Below are positions 9,683 through 17,904 of a stretch of 64,000 nucleotides of DNA, piece by piece. The translations under genes and the position numbers were made by a program. How positions within the stretch are numbered: position 1 is the first letter of the stretch; the number at the start of each line of letters is the position of its first letter. The DNA comes from Streptomyces sp. NRRL F-5630 (GTDB taxonomy: Bacteria; Actinomycetota; Actinomycetes; Streptomycetales; Streptomycetaceae): the NCBI RefSeq assembly GCF_000719475.1, contig NZ_JOGO01000027.1:10432-74431 (forward strand), read 5' to 3'. Under the pieces are notes generated by a model. It was not told the DNA's origin and made no database searches. It was given only the letters and a program-made list of their open reading frames with translations.

Positions 9683-9982
9683 GGGGGTGGTGCTCCTGTC
9701 GGCTCGGCAGATGGTTCCGGAGGGTGCGGTGTGCGGGCAACTCCCTTACAACGTTGGAAAAAAGAGCGGTCGGCGGTATGACAGCACTCGCGTGGGCGGG
9801 TGTCCAGAGGGGCGGCGCGGTTCTCTCCCCGCGGCGGTCCGGCCGACCGTCCGCGGCCCACCGGGCTTCCGCGGGGCGGGCACGGCGGGCCGGGCGCCCT
9901 GACCGGGGGTCAGGGCGCCCGGCTGCCATGGCCCGGCTCGCGGAGGCAGGGGCGGTCGCCATGCTCGACGACCACGGCCGGG
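9683..9982. other. Intergenic region between GH127 and SulP genes
   Basis: About 300 bases with no supportable ORF. It contains the presumed promoter of the leftward GH127 gene and the strong hairpin at 9889-9923; nothing else recognisable was seen. Confidence 0.6.
9889..9923 (-). terminator. Strong stem-loop terminator downstream of SulP
   Basis: A perfect 16-base-pair stem (arms 9889-9904 and 9908-9923) with a three-base GGG loop lies about 60 bases beyond the SulP stop codon in the direction of its transcription. Long GC-rich hairpins without U-tracts are common Streptomyces terminators. It also insulates the GH127 promoter. Confidence 0.8.
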
Positions 9983-11461
9983 TCAGGTGGTGGTGACCTT
10001 GACCGGTTCCGTCTCGGCGGAGCTGTGCCGCTCCGCCCAGTTCTCCAGCGCCGTCCTGCACGCGTGGTCGAGGTGGTTGACCCCGGACAGGTGCAGCTCG
10101 ACGGGCCGGTTCTGCGGCAGGGCCTCCAGGCTGTCGAGGATCTTCGGCAGCCGCAGGAACGTCGCGTTGCCCGTCAGGTACGCCTGGACGGGACCCGCCC
10201 CCTTGTCGATGACCTCCAGCTTCACGTGCGAGGCCTCCCAGGCCGTCTTGGCGACGGACAGGGCGATGCCGACGAGGACGCCCTCGAACATGCTGACCGC
10301 GACGATCGACACGGCGGTGACGACGAGGATCAGCGCCTCGCCCCGGTGCTCGCGCCACAGCGTCACGAGCGAGCGCGCCGGGATCAGCTTGGCCCCGGCG
10401 TGCACCAGGACGCCCGCGAGCGCGGGGAGCGGGATGTAGGCGAGGACGCCCGGCAGGAGCGCCGCGAACAGCAGCAGCCACACGCCGTGCAGCACACGGG
10501 ACGCCTTGGTGCGGGCGCCCGCCTGCACATTGGCCGAGCTGCGCACGATCACCGCGGTCATCGGCAGCGCGCCGAGCACCCCGCACACCGCGTTGCCCGC
10601 GCCCTGCGCCATCAGCTCCTTGTCGTAGGCGGTCCGGGGCCCGTCGTGCATCCGGTCCACGGCCGCCGCGCTGAACAGGGACTCGGCGGACGCGATGAGC
10701 GTGAACGCCACGATGGTGGCGATCAGGCCGAGGGCCGTGAGTTCGCCGAACGCGTCCAGGGACGGCGGCTGGATCGACCCGAGCAGGCCGTTGACCTCGA
10801 CGGTGGCCACGGGCGCGGAGAAGACGACCGAGGCCGCCGTCGCGAGGCCGACCGCGGCCAGCGGCCCGGGAACCACCCGCACCCGCGCGGGCAGGTACTT
10901 CCACAGCACCAGGATCGCGACGGTGCCCGCGCCGAGCGCGAGCGAGGCGAGCCCGGCGGTACTGCCCGCGACGCCGAAGAACGCCTCGGGCAGCCCGGCT
11001 ATCTTGCCGAGCCCCGACTCCGGCGCCTTCGCGGCCAGGACGGTGTAGAGCTGCCCCGCGGTGAGGACGAGGCCGATCCCGGCGAGCATCCCCTCGACCA
11101 CCGACACCGAGATGGCCCGGAACCAGCGGCCTATCCGCAGGGCGCCCATGCCGATCTGGAGCAGCCCGGTCGCCAGGACGATGACGCCGAGCACCGGCAG
11201 GCCGAACTCGTCCACGGCCTCGTACACGAGGACGGTGAGCCCGGCCGCCGGGCCGGACACCTGGAGGCTGCTGCCGCGCATGAGGCCGGTGACGAGACCG
11301 CCCACGATGCCGGTGACCAGGCCGAGTTCGGCCGGGACGCCGGAGGCGACCGCGACGCCCACGCACAGCGGCAGCGCGACGAGGAAGACGACGAGGGAGG
11401 CGGTGAAGTCGGCCCTGAGGTGGGGGTACTTGCGCGCGTCCGCGCGCTCGGGGGTGCTCAC
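9983..11461 (-). CDS. SulP-family inorganic anion transporter
   Basis: Integral membrane anion transporter (sulfate, bicarbonate or similar) of the SulP/SLC26 family, 492 residues. It has about ten or more hydrophobic segments beginning at LRADFTASLVVFLVALPLCVGVAVASG. The family core GLVTGIVGGLVTGLMRGSSLQVSGPAAGL is followed by a C-terminal STAS-like region (PVELHLSGVNHLDHACRTAL). The GTG start at 11461 overlaps the TGA of the carbonic anhydrase gene (GTGA), so the two are translationally coupled. That pairing suggests bicarbonate as substrate, as in BicA-like systems, but sulfate cannot be excluded. An upstream in-frame extension to 11575 lies inside the carbonic anhydrase gene and was rejected. 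Confidence 0.93.
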   Translation of the reverse strand: MSTPERADARKYPHLRADFTASLVVFLVALPLCVGVAVASGVPAELGLVTGIVGGLVTGLMRGSSLQVSGPAAGLTVLVYEAVDEFGLPVLGVIVLATGLLQIGMGALRIGRWFRAISVSVVEGMLAGIGLVLTAGQLYTVLAAKAPESGLGKIAGLPEAFFGVAGSTAGLASLALGAGTVAILVLWKYLPARVRVVPGPLAAVGLATAASVVFSAPVATVEVNGLLGSIQPPSLDAFGELTALGLIATIVAFTLIASAESLFSAAAVDRMHDGPRTAYDKELMAQGAGNAVCGVLGALPMTAVIVRSSANVQAGARTKASRVLHGVWLLLFAALLPGVLAYIPLPALAGVLVHAGAKLIPARSLVTLWREHRGEALILVVTAVSIVAVSMFEGVLVGIALSVAKTAWEASHVKLEVIDKGAGPVQAYLTGNATFLRLPKILDSLEALPQNRPVELHLSGVNHLDHACRTALENWAERHSSAETEPVKVTTT

Positions 11462-12036
11462 AGCGCCTCGAAGGCGTCGGTCCCGGCGCGGTGCGTCCGG
11501 ACGCGGCCGGTGTGCACCTCGTAGTACCAGCCGTGCAGGCGCACGCGGCCGTCCGCGAGCCGCCGCTGCACGCACGGGTAGGCGCGCAGCCGCTCCAGCT
11601 GGGTCACGACGTGCCGCTGGACGGCCGCCTCGACCGTGGGGTCCGAGGGGTCCTCACCGGTGGGGCCGGTCGCGGCGTACGCGAGCCAGTCACGGACCTG
11701 GGGGACGGCCGTGAGGTCGTCGCCGCGCACCAGCGCGCCGACGGCGCCGCAGTGCGAGTGCCCGCACACGACGACGTCCTGGACGCCGAGCACCTCGACG
11801 GCGAACTCGATGGTCGCGGCCTCGCCGCAGGGACCGCCGGACGGGTCGGGGACGATGTTGCCCGCGGTGCGCAGTTCGAAGAGCTCACCGGGGCGGGCGC
11901 CGGTGATCAGCGCGGGCACGACCCGCGAGTCGGAGCAGGTGATGAAGAGGGCCTGGGGGGACTGCCCTTCGGCGAGCCCGGCGAAATCCTCGGGGCGCTG
12001 TCCGAACGTACGGGCGCGGTCGATGAGGGGCTGCAT
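11458..12036 (-). CDS. Beta-class carbonic anhydrase
   Basis: Zinc enzyme interconverting CO2 and bicarbonate, 192 residues. The zinc and catalytic motifs are visible: CSDSR near residue 34 (first Cys ligand plus the Asp/Arg dyad) and GHSHCGAVGAL (His and second Cys ligands). The family AGNIV segment is also present (RTAGNIVPD). ATG 12036 was chosen because the protein then begins directly at the fold (MQPLIDRARTFGQR). AGGAGG lies upstream at a rather long spacing of about 12 bases. It is first in a two-gene operon with the SulP transporter, implying local supply or removal of bicarbonate at the membrane. Confidence 0.94.
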   Translation of the reverse strand: MQPLIDRARTFGQRPEDFAGLAEGQSPQALFITCSDSRVVPALITGARPGELFELRTAGNIVPDPSGGPCGEAATIEFAVEVLGVQDVVVCGHSHCGAVGALVRGDDLTAVPQVRDWLAYAATGPTGEDPSDPTVEAAVQRHVVTQLERLRAYPCVQRRLADGRVRLHGWYYEVHTGRVRTHRAGTDAFEAL

Positions 12037-12110
12037 GACGTGACGTTTCCTCCTGGCGCGCCGTGGGGGCGCGTCGGACTGACAGGACGGTGGGGGGTGG
12101 CAGCGCCCTG

Positions 12111-12488
12111 TCAGCAGAGGAAGACCTGCAACGCGGCGGGGGTGAGATCGGGGACGGAGCGGCACGGGCGGGCGCGCACCTCCGTGTCCGGGAGGAGCGG
12201 GGCGTACCCCGGGTGCCGCTGCTCCGCGGGCAGCGGCACGGGGCCGGGAGAGGGGGCGCCGCGGGCGGCGGCCCGGTGCCGGTCCCGGGTGCGGAGCACC
12301 TCCGCCGGGTCGTGGGCGCGCGGCTGTCCGTGCCCGGCGACCGGAACCCGCTCGGCGGCGGTCGCCACCGTTGCCAACCGCTGCTCGTGTGCGGGAGTGA
12401 ACGCGGGGGCGAGGGCGAAGGAGGCCAGGGTGAGTACGGCCGCGACGGCCAGCGTCACCCAGACACGAGCCCTCCGACCTCGCACCAC
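12111..12488 (-). CDS. Hypothetical membrane-anchored or secreted protein
   Basis: A ~125-residue protein that I do not recognise. The N-terminus is basic (VVRGRRARVW) and followed by one hydrophobic segment (VTLAVAAVLTLASFALAPAF), consistent with an uncleaved signal anchor or signal peptide. The remainder is Arg/Pro-rich with two cysteines near the end (ARPCRSV, FLC). The GTG pair at 12488/12485 was chosen because GGAGGAGG lies just upstream. It precedes the carbonic anhydrase gene on the same strand by about 75 bases, so it could share its promoter. Low complexity leaves some doubt that it is translated. Confidence 0.55.
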   Translation of the reverse strand: MVRGRRARVWVTLAVAAVLTLASFALAPAFTPAHEQRLATVATAAERVPVAGHGQPRAHDPAEVLRTRDRHRAAARGAPSPGPVPLPAEQRHPGYAPLLPDTEVRARPCRSVPDLTPAALQVFLC

Positions 12489-12923
12489 GCGCCTCCTCCC
12501 CCCACTTCCGAACGTCAAGCACCAGCCAATGATTGGTCAACCAATGGTCAAGAGGAAGATTAGCTGTGCAATGGTGATCGCCGGGTTAACAGCATGTTGC
12601 GGTGCTGAGGAAGCGTGAAAAGTGCGGTCCATTGGCGAAAAACAAGCTGGTGGACACGGCGCGTGCGCGGCGGCCGGGGGCCGGGGCCACCCGGTCGGGG
12701 GAGTCGCTCGGGGCGGCTTCGGCAGGCGCTGACGCCTCGTGCCGCGTGCGCAGGAGGGCCCGCCGTCAAGCTCGTTGAGGGACGCATCGCGGCGAAACGC
12801 GCCGAGGGGGCGGGCGGGGCGGCGTGCGCGGGCGGGGCCGGCTGGTTAGCGTCGGTGCGGTGGTGCGTACCGGCGGCGCGTGGTGCGTACGGCTGTCCCC
12901 GCGCACGAAAGGGAGCCCCGGCC
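12489..12923. other. Divergent promoter region with nested CCAAT/ATTGG repeats
   Basis: Gene-free stretch between the leftward hypothetical gene and the rightward membrane protein. Positions 12526-12545 hold two overlapping inverted repeats: CCAAT-G-ATTGG (12526-12536) and ATTGGT-CA-ACCAAT (12532-12545). The area around 12500-12650 is noticeably less GC-rich, as expected of promoters. No ORF in it is convincing. Confidence 0.5.
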
Positions 12924-13583
12924 ATGGCCTGGAACGCGAACGTCCTCTTCTTCAGCTTCCCCGACCCCAGCGACACCTACGCGGCCTTCCACGACGCCGA
13001 GGAGGCCGAGGAGGTGAGCCGCGCCGCCGTCCTGGAGCGCGCGAACGACGGCACCCTCTCCGTCACCGAGACCTACGCCCCCGCCGAGTACCTCACGACG
13101 GGGGCGGGCGGGGCTGTCGGCGCGCTCCTCGGCGTCCTCGCGGGCCCGGTCGGCGTCCTCTTCGGCTGGACGGCGGGAACGCTGTTCGGGCTCGCGGCCA
13201 CCGGCGAGGAGGAGGCCGGGGAACTGGACGCGCTCACGGTCCTCAGCCGGGGGCTGCCCGACGGCTCCAACGTCCTCGTCGTCGCCGTCGACGACGAGCG
13301 GGACCCCGCCGTCGCCGACAGCCTCGCGGCCCGCTACCGGGGCCGCGTGCTGCGCGTCCCGGCCGGGGTCGTGGCGGAGGAGGTACGGGCCGCGCAGGAG
13401 GCGGCCGACGAGGCGGCGCGCAACGCCCGCGCGAAGGTGCGCGAGGAGCGCCGGGCGGAGGCACGGGAAGCGGCCGAGGACTTCCGCGCCCGCACGGCCG
13501 CCTTCTTCCGGGGCGACCACCGCCAGGCCCGGGGCGGCCCGGCGGGACCCGCGCGGGGGGAATGGGCGGCGGACGGGGCGTGA
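12924..13583 (+). CDS. DUF1269-like membrane protein
   Basis: A 219-residue protein resembling the DUF1269 group of small actinobacterial membrane proteins; its biochemical role is unknown. A soluble N-terminal alpha/beta region (residues 1-60, WNANVLFFSFPDPSDTYAAFHDAEEA) is followed by a glycine-rich hydrophobic hairpin (TGAGGAVGALLGVLAGPVGV and adjoining segment, about 60-90). A second alpha/beta part comes next, and then a highly charged coiled-coil tail rich in Ala/Glu/Arg (about 150-219). AAAGGGAG lies about nine bases before the ATG. Monocistronic, by its isolated position. Confidence 0.75.
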   Translation: MAWNANVLFFSFPDPSDTYAAFHDAEEAEEVSRAAVLERANDGTLSVTETYAPAEYLTTGAGGAVGALLGVLAGPVGVLFGWTAGTLFGLAATGEEEAGELDALTVLSRGLPDGSNVLVVAVDDERDPAVADSLAARYRGRVLRVPAGVVAEEVRAAQEAADEAARNARAKVREERRAEAREAAEDFRARTAAFFRGDHRQARGGPAGPARGEWAADGA

Positions 13584-13653
13584 GCGGGGCCCGAGCGCGC
13601 CAGGGCGGGCGGGCGCCGGTGGGGCGGCGGGCGGCGGGTGACCGGCCCGGTGC

Positions 13654-14619
13654 TCAGGGACGCAGGGTGCGGGCCACCTCGGCCGACGGGTACGGGGTGT
13701 TCCTGGCGCCCTTGGCGACCGCGACGAGGAACGGCGTCAGTACGGCGGTGAGCGGGGCGTCGCGCGCCAGGAGGGCGGCGCCGGGGCCGGGCTCGTCGAG
13801 GGGGCGGGGTGCGCGGATCCAGGCGTGCCGTTCGGCGCTCGTCAGGCCGTACGCCCGCGTGAGGAGCCAGTTGACGAGGAAGCTGCGCGTGTAGCCGAGG
13901 TCGTGGTCGCGGTGGTCGGCGAGGAACGCGGTCTCCCGCGCGGTGAGCGCGAAGGTGTCCGCGAGCGCGAGGCCGAAGTCGGTGAAGAGGACGCGGTGGC
14001 CGTCGGTGAGGACGTTGCCCCAGTGCCCGTCGAAGTGCACGAGCCCGTGGGCGCTCATGGTCCGCGCGGCGGAGTCGAGCCGGTCCGCCACGCGCGCCAC
14101 CTCCCGCTCCCCGGCGGCGCCCCGCAGGCGGGGAGCGAGCCAGTCGTCGAGCGTCTGCGGCACGTACTCCATGAAGAGCGCGAGACTCGCGGGTGCGTGC
14201 CGCAACTCCGTCACGCGGAGCGCCGCTTCGGGGCCCCAGCTCCGCGACACGGCCTCGGTGTCGGCGAGTTCCGCGGGCAGCAGGGGCGGCTCCGTCTCCG
14301 CCACGAGCCGCCAGTGGTACAGCCGCGGCGCCAGTCCCAGGGCCTCGGCGGCCCGGTGCGCCTCCAGTTCGCGCCACGCCCCGCCCGCGGGGCTCGCGCC
14401 CATCCCGTAGTGGCAGACGAGCGGCAGCCCGTACGGATCGGCGGTCGACCGCCGCTCCGCCTCGCGTGCCGTCAGCGGCACGCGCTTGACGAACACGGGG
14501 GTGCCCGCGATGTCGAGCCGTGCCGTGCGGCCCCCGATCCCGGCGGCGAGGGGCGTGCTCGTGGCGAGGAGGCGGGCGAGGGCGGTGTCGTCGAGTGCGG
14601 CGAGTGCTGCGGCGGGCAC
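13654..14619 (-). CDS. Protein kinase-like / aminoglycoside phosphotransferase-fold protein
   Basis: A 321-residue protein of the protein-kinase-like fold. The catalytic loop reads HGLVHFDGHWGNVL (HxDxxxxN) and the metal-binding DFG follows (VLFTDFGLA); a lysine in VFVKRVPLT is a candidate for the ATP lysine. The substrate is unknown; it may phosphorylate a small molecule or protein. GTG 14619 was preferred over upstream extensions because AGGAGG sits six bases before it and longer versions run into the sirtuin gene. It follows the sirtuin gene with a 40-base gap on the same strand, so the two are probably co-transcribed. Confidence 0.85.
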   Translation of the reverse strand: MPAAALAALDDTALARLLATSTPLAAGIGGRTARLDIAGTPVFVKRVPLTAREAERRSTADPYGLPLVCHYGMGASPAGGAWRELEAHRAAEALGLAPRLYHWRLVAETEPPLLPAELADTEAVSRSWGPEAALRVTELRHAPASLALFMEYVPQTLDDWLAPRLRGAAGEREVARVADRLDSAARTMSAHGLVHFDGHWGNVLTDGHRVLFTDFGLALADTFALTARETAFLADHRDHDLGYTRSFLVNWLLTRAYGLTSAERHAWIRAPRPLDEPGPGAALLARDAPLTAVLTPFLVAVAKGARNTPYPSAEVARTLRP

Positions 14620-14659
14620 GGGGTGCCTCCTGGTGCGGCGGCGGGGGCCGATGGCGGTC

Positions 14660-15586
14660 TCACTGGGGCGGCAGGGGTGCGCCGAGCCGGTGGGCGAGGG
14701 CGGGGAGGGCGGTGCCGAGGGGGAGGTCGAGGCGCAGGGTGGCGCGGTCGTCGCCCCGCGTGGGGCCCTGGTTGACGATCGCGACGGGTTTGCCCGCGCG
14801 GGCCGCGTGCCGTACGAACCTGAGGCCCGACATGACCGTGAGCGAGGAGCCGAGCACGAGGACGCCCTGCCCGGCGTCGACGAGGTCGAAGCAGCGCCGG
14901 ACGCGCGGCTTCGGGACCGTCTCGCCGAAGAAGACGACGTCCGGCTTGAGGACGCCGCCGCAGGCCGCGCAGGGGGCGATACGGAACTCCCGTACCAGTT
15001 CCTCCGGCAGTTCGACATCCCCGTCCGGGTTGACCCGCGCGCCCGCCGCCTCGCCGAAGTCGCCGTTGAGCGCGCGCAGCCGCCCGTCCAGCTCCTCGCG
15101 CGCGGTGACCCGGCCGCAGTCGAGGCAGATCACCCGGTCGAGCCCGCCGTGCAGTTCGACGGCCTCGCGCGTGCCCGCCGCGCGGTGCAGCCCGTCGACG
15201 TTCTGCGTGATGACACCGGAGACGAACCCGGCGCGGCGCAGCGCCTCGACCGCGTGGTGCCCCGCGTTGGGCGCGGCCCGCCAGATCCGCCGCCACCCGG
15301 CGTGACTGCGCGCCCAGTACCTGCGCCGCCCCTCCTCGCTGCCGGTGAACTCCTCGTAGGTCATCGGCGTGTGGTGCCTGAGGCTCCCGGCGGGGCCCCG
15401 GTAGTCGGGGATGCCGGACTCGGTCGAGATGCCCGCGCCGGTGAGGACCGTGACGCCACCGGCGGCGAGGAGGCGGACGAGGGCGTCGTAGGCGGGGCCG
15501 GCGGGGGCGTCGGGGCCGGCGGCCGTGGGGGCGTCGGGCGCGGAGCCGGGGTGCTGGTGCGGCTGCGGCTGCGGCTGCGTGGACAT
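14660..15586 (-). CDS. Sir2-family NAD+-dependent protein deacylase (sirtuin)
   Basis: NAD+-dependent lysine deacetylase/deacylase in the cytosol, 308 residues. Visible sirtuin motifs in order: GAGISTESGIPDYRG (NAD binding), ITQNVDGLH and the catalytic histidine in ELHGGLDRV. Four zinc cysteines in two pairs (CLDC, CAAC) and the C-terminal GSSLTVMSG follow. A disordered Pro/Gln/Ala-rich N-terminal extension of ~30 residues precedes the fold, so an internal start is possible. It heads a leftward pair with the kinase-like gene. Confidence 0.94.
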   Translation of the reverse strand: MSTQPQPQPHQHPGSAPDAPTAAGPDAPAGPAYDALVRLLAAGGVTVLTGAGISTESGIPDYRGPAGSLRHHTPMTYEEFTGSEEGRRRYWARSHAGWRRIWRAAPNAGHHAVEALRRAGFVSGVITQNVDGLHRAAGTREAVELHGGLDRVICLDCGRVTAREELDGRLRALNGDFGEAAGARVNPDGDVELPEELVREFRIAPCAACGGVLKPDVVFFGETVPKPRVRRCFDLVDAGQGVLVLGSSLTVMSGLRFVRHAARAGKPVAIVNQGPTRGDDRATLRLDLPLGTALPALAHRLGAPLPPQ

Positions 15587-15647
15587 GGGGCCAGGCTACG
15601 ACGCGGGGCGGCGGGGCGGGGGGCCCGCTGCGGGAGCGGGCCCGCCC

Positions 15648-16163
15648 CTAGGAGTAGCCCTTCGTGCCGTCGAGCATCTCGCGCAGGAGGTCCGCGTGGC
15701 CCGCGTGCCGCGCCGTCTCCTCGACGAGGTGGAGGAGCATCCAGCGGAGGGCGGCGCCGCTGTCGTGGAAGTCGGGGTGCCGGCCGGTGTCGTCCAGAGA
15801 CGCCGCGGCGACGATCTCGTCACTGCGGGCGCACTGTGTCTCGTGCTCCGCGAGCAGCTCGGCCAGGGGACGGCCGCCGGTGTGCCAGTCGGCGTCCTCG
15901 GCCGACGGGTCGAACGCCGGGTTCACCCGCTTGTCGCCGCCGAGGAACGCCACCTCCAGCCACATGTGCTCGGTCCAGCGCATGTGCGAGAGGAGACCGG
16001 CCATCGTCATGGCCGGTGAGGTCGGGACGAGGGAGCGGTGCGCGTCCTCGTCGCTCAGTCCCTCGCACTTCCAGCGCAGGATCTTCCGTTGCAGGTCCAG
16101 CCAGCCGGTGAGCGCGGTGCGTTCGTCCGCTCGGAGCGGGGGGCGGTGCTGTCGCGGTGCCAT
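15648..16163 (-). CDS. DinB-family protein (DUF664 type)
   Basis: A four-helix-bundle DinB-superfamily protein of 171 residues, related to mycothiol- or bacillithiol-dependent metalloenzymes. Candidate metal ligands are histidines in LLSHMRWTEHMWLE (about residues 59-66) and HLVEETARHAGHADLL near the C-terminus, the usual pattern. The substrate is unknown. ATG 16163 starts the protein close to the fold. It is 61 bases downstream of the sirtuin gene in genome position but upstream in transcription. Confidence 0.87.
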   Translation of the reverse strand: MAPRQHRPPLRADERTALTGWLDLQRKILRWKCEGLSDEDAHRSLVPTSPAMTMAGLLSHMRWTEHMWLEVAFLGGDKRVNPAFDPSAEDADWHTGGRPLAELLAEHETQCARSDEIVAAASLDDTGRHPDFHDSGAALRWMLLHLVEETARHAGHADLLREMLDGTKGYS

Positions 16164-16206
16164 GCCGGCGCACCCTACCGGGCCCTCGCGCCCGCGTCCC
16201 CGGACC

Positions 16207-16563
16207 TCACCCGCCGTGGGCCAGCACGTTGAGCACCGCTCCGCTGCCCGGCTCCCGGACGAAGAAGCGGCGGACGCCCCACTCCTCGTCGCGCGGCGCG
16301 AACAGCACCTCCGCGCCGCTCGCGCGCAGCGTCTCGTACGCCGCGTCCACGTCGTCGACCTCGATGCTCAGCACGGGCGTGACGGGCCCTGTCGCGTCGC
16401 CCGTCGTCGTGCTGAGCTGGGCGCTCGGGGTGGCGGGCGCGGCGTGGGTGGCGATCCAGCCGTGGTCCATCACCTGCTCCATGCCGAGAAGGGCGAAGAA
16501 CTCCCGGCTACGGGCGGGGGACCGGGTGCGCAGGAGGGGGACGACGCGGCGTACGGAGACCAT
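16207..16563 (-). CDS. VOC-family (glyoxalase/bleomycin resistance fold) protein
   Basis: A 118-residue single-copy VOC domain with paired beta-alpha-beta-beta-beta modules: VRRVVPLLRTRSPARSREFFALLG at the start and VLSIEVDDVDAAYETLRASGAEVLF in the second module. The end is RRFFVREPGSGAVLNVL, where the terminal Glu is a typical metal ligand. The function is unknown; such proteins include glyoxalases, dioxygenases and antibiotic-binding proteins. It sits between the DinB gene and a cupin-like gene, all on the minus strand with short gaps. Confidence 0.88.
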   Translation of the reverse strand: MVSVRRVVPLLRTRSPARSREFFALLGMEQVMDHGWIATHAAPATPSAQLSTTTGDATGPVTPVLSIEVDDVDAAYETLRASGAEVLFAPRDEEWGVRRFFVREPGSGAVLNVLAHGG

Positions 16564-16608
16564 CGGGGCCGCCTCTCGGTCGGGGGCGTGCTCGGTCGGT
16601 GGGCCGGC

Positions 16609-17115
16609 TCAGTCGGTGGGCCAGCGCTCCCCGCATTGTGAGCAGAACACCGGGCGCGTGTCCGCCGATACGCGCCCGCACCCCGGGCACACGAGCGGCA
16701 GCAGGCAGGCGGGCTCGCCGCCCTCGGCCGCCGCTTCCGCCCGCCGCCCCGTGATCGTCAGCCCCGCCCTGCGCCGGTGCGCCGTCACGTACGCGAGCCC
16801 GCGCGCCCCCGCCCGCAGCTCTCGCGCCGCCCCGCGCGGCAGCCACACCGCGCTGCCAGGACGCACCGCCGTCCCCCCGGCCGACCCCGTCCCCGCCACG
16901 ACGAGCAGCAGTACGTCCACCGCGTCCTCGCGGTGCGCACCGACCTCCTCGCCCGGCCCCAGCCGCACGAGGTTGGCGTCGAGCTGGCGTCCTTCCTCCG
17001 CGAGCCGCCACAGCGCCCCGCGCGCCTCGCCGGACGCCTCGCGCAGCACCGTGCCGAAGTCCGCGAGGAGGCGCGGCGCGGGAGTCCGTGGGGGGAGGGG
17101 CGCGGGGTCCGTCAT
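16609..17115 (-). CDS. Cupin-like protein with C-terminal zinc ribbon
   Basis: A 168-residue protein of unknown function. Residues ~15-110 look like a double-stranded beta-helix sensor domain (LGPGEEVGAHREDAVDVLLLVVAG, then a second strand pair WLPRGAARELRAGARG). The C-terminus carries a rubredoxin-type zinc ribbon, CPGCG and CSQCG, spaced by about 13 residues. The combination suggests metal- or ligand-dependent regulation, but this is inference. It is 45 bases upstream of the VOC gene in the same direction, so the two may be co-transcribed. Confidence 0.75.
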   Translation of the reverse strand: MTDPAPLPPRTPAPRLLADFGTVLREASGEARGALWRLAEEGRQLDANLVRLGPGEEVGAHREDAVDVLLLVVAGTGSAGGTAVRPGSAVWLPRGAARELRAGARGLAYVTAHRRRAGLTITGRRAEAAAEGGEPACLLPLVCPGCGRVSADTRPVFCSQCGERWPTD

Positions 17116-17233
17116 GGGAGGGGCCTTTCGGGAGGCGGTGCCAGGGCGGCGGTGCGGGAGGAGCGGCGGTACGGGGCCGGGGGCGTGGTCCGCCCCGGCG
17201 TGCCGTGACCCCCGGCGGGCGGGGCGGGGGCCC

Positions 17234-17794
17234 CTACCTCACCAGCGGCAGCACGATCGTGTCCACGATCTCTTCGAGCACCTCGTCCGGCACCGGCGCG
17301 AACGAGATCAGGATCTCGTGGCGCAGCAGGTCGAAGGGGAGTCTCTTGATCCGCTCCGTCAGACGGCCGGGGGCGATCTCGCCGCGTGCCAGCGCCCGTT
17401 CCCAGATCACGTCGCCGTTCGCCTCGCGCGCCTCCGTCAGGAGGTCCCCCGGGTTCGTGCCCGTCTCCTGGTAGTAACCGGCGAGGTGCGCGTTCATGAC
17501 CGTGATGAGCCGCACGCGCGTCTCGTTGATCGTCCGCATGAGGGTCAGGACGTCCCCGCGCAGGCTGCCCGTGTCGGGTACGTCGATGTGCGAGCGCTTC
17601 AGTACGTGGCCGACGGCGGCCCGTACGAGCGTGTCGCGGTCCGGCCAGCGGCGGTAGAGGACCGGCGGGCTCGTCCCCGCGCGCCGCACCACCGCGTCCA
17701 TCGTGAAGCCGGCGTACCCGTGCGCCGTCAGCTCCTCCCACGCCGCGTCCAGGAGCGCCCGCTCCAGGGCGGCACCGCGTCGCCGCTCGGCCAT
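17234..17794 (-). CDS. TetR-family transcriptional repressor
   Basis: A 186-residue TetR/AcrR regulator. The N-terminal HTH is clear (LLDAAWEELTAHGYAGFTMDAVVRRAG followed by PPVLYRRWPDRDTLVRAAV). The C-terminal ligand/dimer domain contains NETRVRLITVMNAHLAGYY and ends in a helix typical of the TetR_C_11/16-like group. It is divergent from the MFS exporter with a 110-base shared promoter holding a perfect palindrome (17813-17838). The expected role is ligand-relieved repression of the exporter and of itself; the inducer is unknown. Confidence 0.93.
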   Translation of the reverse strand: MAERRRGAALERALLDAAWEELTAHGYAGFTMDAVVRRAGTSPPVLYRRWPDRDTLVRAAVGHVLKRSHIDVPDTGSLRGDVLTLMRTINETRVRLITVMNAHLAGYYQETGTNPGDLLTEAREANGDVIWERALARGEIAPGRLTERIKRLPFDLLRHEILISFAPVPDEVLEEIVDTIVLPLVR

Positions 17795-17812
17795 CCACCT
17801 ACCCTCCCCACC

Positions 17813-17838
17813 CTTTAGATAGACTTGCCTATCTAAAG
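17813..17838. promoter_or_regulatory. TetR operator: 10-bp inverted repeat
   Basis: CTTTAGATAG (17813-17822) and CTATCTAAAG (17829-17838) form a perfect 10-base inverted repeat with a six-base spacer, 19 bases before the tetR ATG. A degenerate copy with the same core TAGATA lies at about 17869-17889, close to the MFS start. Both sit in an AT-rich island inside very GC-rich DNA. The binding protein is inferred to be the adjacent TetR. Confidence 0.8.
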
Positions 17839-17904
17839 CTGGACCCCTACTCTCGTTCCCGAAAGCTCTAGATAGGACTGTATATCTTAAGGCGGTGTCC
17901 CGTC

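Noticed and set aside
4986..11366. Very long minus-strand open frame (over 2,000 codons) across the hem operon and downstream genes
   Set aside because: Its translation is Arg/Ala/Gly/Pro-rich without domains, and it lies antisense to well-supported genes; such frames are a by-product of very high GC content.
12063..12563. Plus-strand ORF opposite the small membrane-anchored protein
   Set aside because: Gly/Arg-rich shadow of the minus-strand frame, with no hydrophobic core, motif or ribosome site.
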